In this document: piece by piece, positions 5,281 through 5,690 of the stretch
Layout: each line of letters starts with the position of its first letter
How positions within the stretch are numbered: the first letter of the stretch is position 1
Source of the DNA: Methanomicrobiales archaeon
Lineage (GTDB): Archaea > Halobacteriota > Methanomicrobia > Methanomicrobiales > Methanospirillaceae
Assembly: GCA_013415575.1 (NCBI GenBank)
Contig: JAAEES010000111.1
Location: 1-5,690, forward strand
Direction: 5' to 3'
DNA length: 5,690 nt
Translations under genes and position numbers: made by a program
Notes under the pieces: model-generated
Database searches by the model: none
What the model saw: the letters and a program-made list of their open reading frames with translations, nothing else
Told to the model about the DNA's origin: nothing

Positions 5281-5690
5281 TCGCAGGCTCCACCCGGTTC
5301 GGGTTGTGGTTTGTCGAGGTCCGGTGGTCCGGGGACACGGTGTACCGGGTGCGATTCTCCCGGACCCGGACCGATGGAGGCCCGGTCCCCCCCCTGCTGC
5401 AGCAGTATCTCGCCGGGAAAGCAGTCGACCTCTCGGTCCTGAAGCCCGGCGTCACTCCCCCGGGCGAAATGTACGGAGCGATCTACCGGGAGGTCCGGAA
5501 GATCCCCTACGGGGCGACGGCAACCTACGGTGAAATCGCGGGCCGCATCGGGACCGGTCCCCGGGTGGTCGGGCAGGCCATGAGCAGGAACCAGGTCCCG
5601 CTGATCATCCCCTGCCACCGGGTGGTTTCCCGGTCCGGGCCGGGAGGGTTTTCCCCCGATCCCGAGATAAAAGTCCGCCTGCTGGAGATG
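5271..5690 (+). CDS. ogt: Methylated-DNA-protein-cysteine methyltransferase (3' end outside window)
   Basis: This protein removes the alkyl group from O6-alkylguanine in DNA by transferring it irreversibly to its own cysteine. I read 140 codons from ATG at 5271 to the window edge. The active-site motif IIPCHRVV has its acceptor at Cys115. Arg98 lies 17 residues before it, the same spacing as the base-flipping arginine finger of human AGT, and Asn107 matches the conserved asparagine. VRKIPYGATATYGEIA (75-90) is the start of the DNA-binding domain. Residues 1-64 are a short, variable N-terminal domain, and there is no Ada-type zinc domain. The conserved glutamate expected seven residues after Lys134 would be residue 141, just past the edge. 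The start overlaps the helicase stop by 10 nt, so the two repair genes are probably co-transcribed and translationally coupled. The symbol is given by family; some archaea call it mgmt. Confidence 0.93.
   Translation, partial: MDLIAGSTRFGLWFVEVRWSGDTVYRVRFSRTRTDGGPVPPLLQQYLAGKAVDLSVLKPGVTPPGEMYGAIYREVRKIPYGATATYGEIAGRIGTGPRVVGQAMSRNQVPLIIPCHRVVSRSGPGGFSPDPEIKVRLLEM

Noticed and set aside
1..5690. CRISPR arrays, tRNA or rRNA genes, transposases and attachment sites
   Set aside because: Reading both strands gave no spaced repeat array, no tRNA or rRNA-like segment, no transposase motifs and no terminal inverted repeats.

Overview
The window looks like a chromosomal fragment of a high-GC methanogenic archaeon, most likely of the order Methanomicrobiales. 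This rests on an XPD/Rad3-type helicase with four iron-sulfur cysteines, an archaeal-style adenylosuccinate lyase, Roadblock/LC7 proteins, AT-rich TATA-like boxes and short GGTG-type ribosome binding sites. The order is inferred from gene style, not from a database match.

Layout. Positions 1-1587 (minus strand) hold a tight three-gene cluster read right to left. First is a small two-helix membrane protein with a HAMP domain (1118-1587). Nine bases later comes a single-domain Roadblock/LC7 protein (710-1108). Overlapping it by ATGA is a larger protein (1-713, cut by the window edge) with an N-terminal globular domain, a low-complexity linker and a C-terminal Roadblock-like domain. Roadblock/LC7 proteins commonly regulate or scaffold small Ras-like GTPases, so this looks like part of a membrane-linked GTPase signalling module. 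No GTPase lies in the window.

The HAMP gene is broken by a perfect 14-bp tandem duplication (1336-1363). Removing one copy restores a clean 151-residue protein.

Positions 1588-1871 are a non-coding gap with a hairpin after purB, a TATA-like box and a 15-nt palindrome directly next to that box. Positions 1872-3218 (minus) are purB, which acts twice in purine synthesis. A 55-bp divergent intergenic region (3219-3273) has one AT-rich element at its exact centre, about 27-28 bp from both start codons. This fits a shared promoter giving leaderless or nearly leaderless transcripts both ways.

Positions 3274-5280 (plus) encode the XPD-type helicase. A methylated-DNA-protein cysteine methyltransferase (5271-5690, cut by the window edge) overlaps its end by 10 nt. 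The two form a compact DNA-repair transcription unit.
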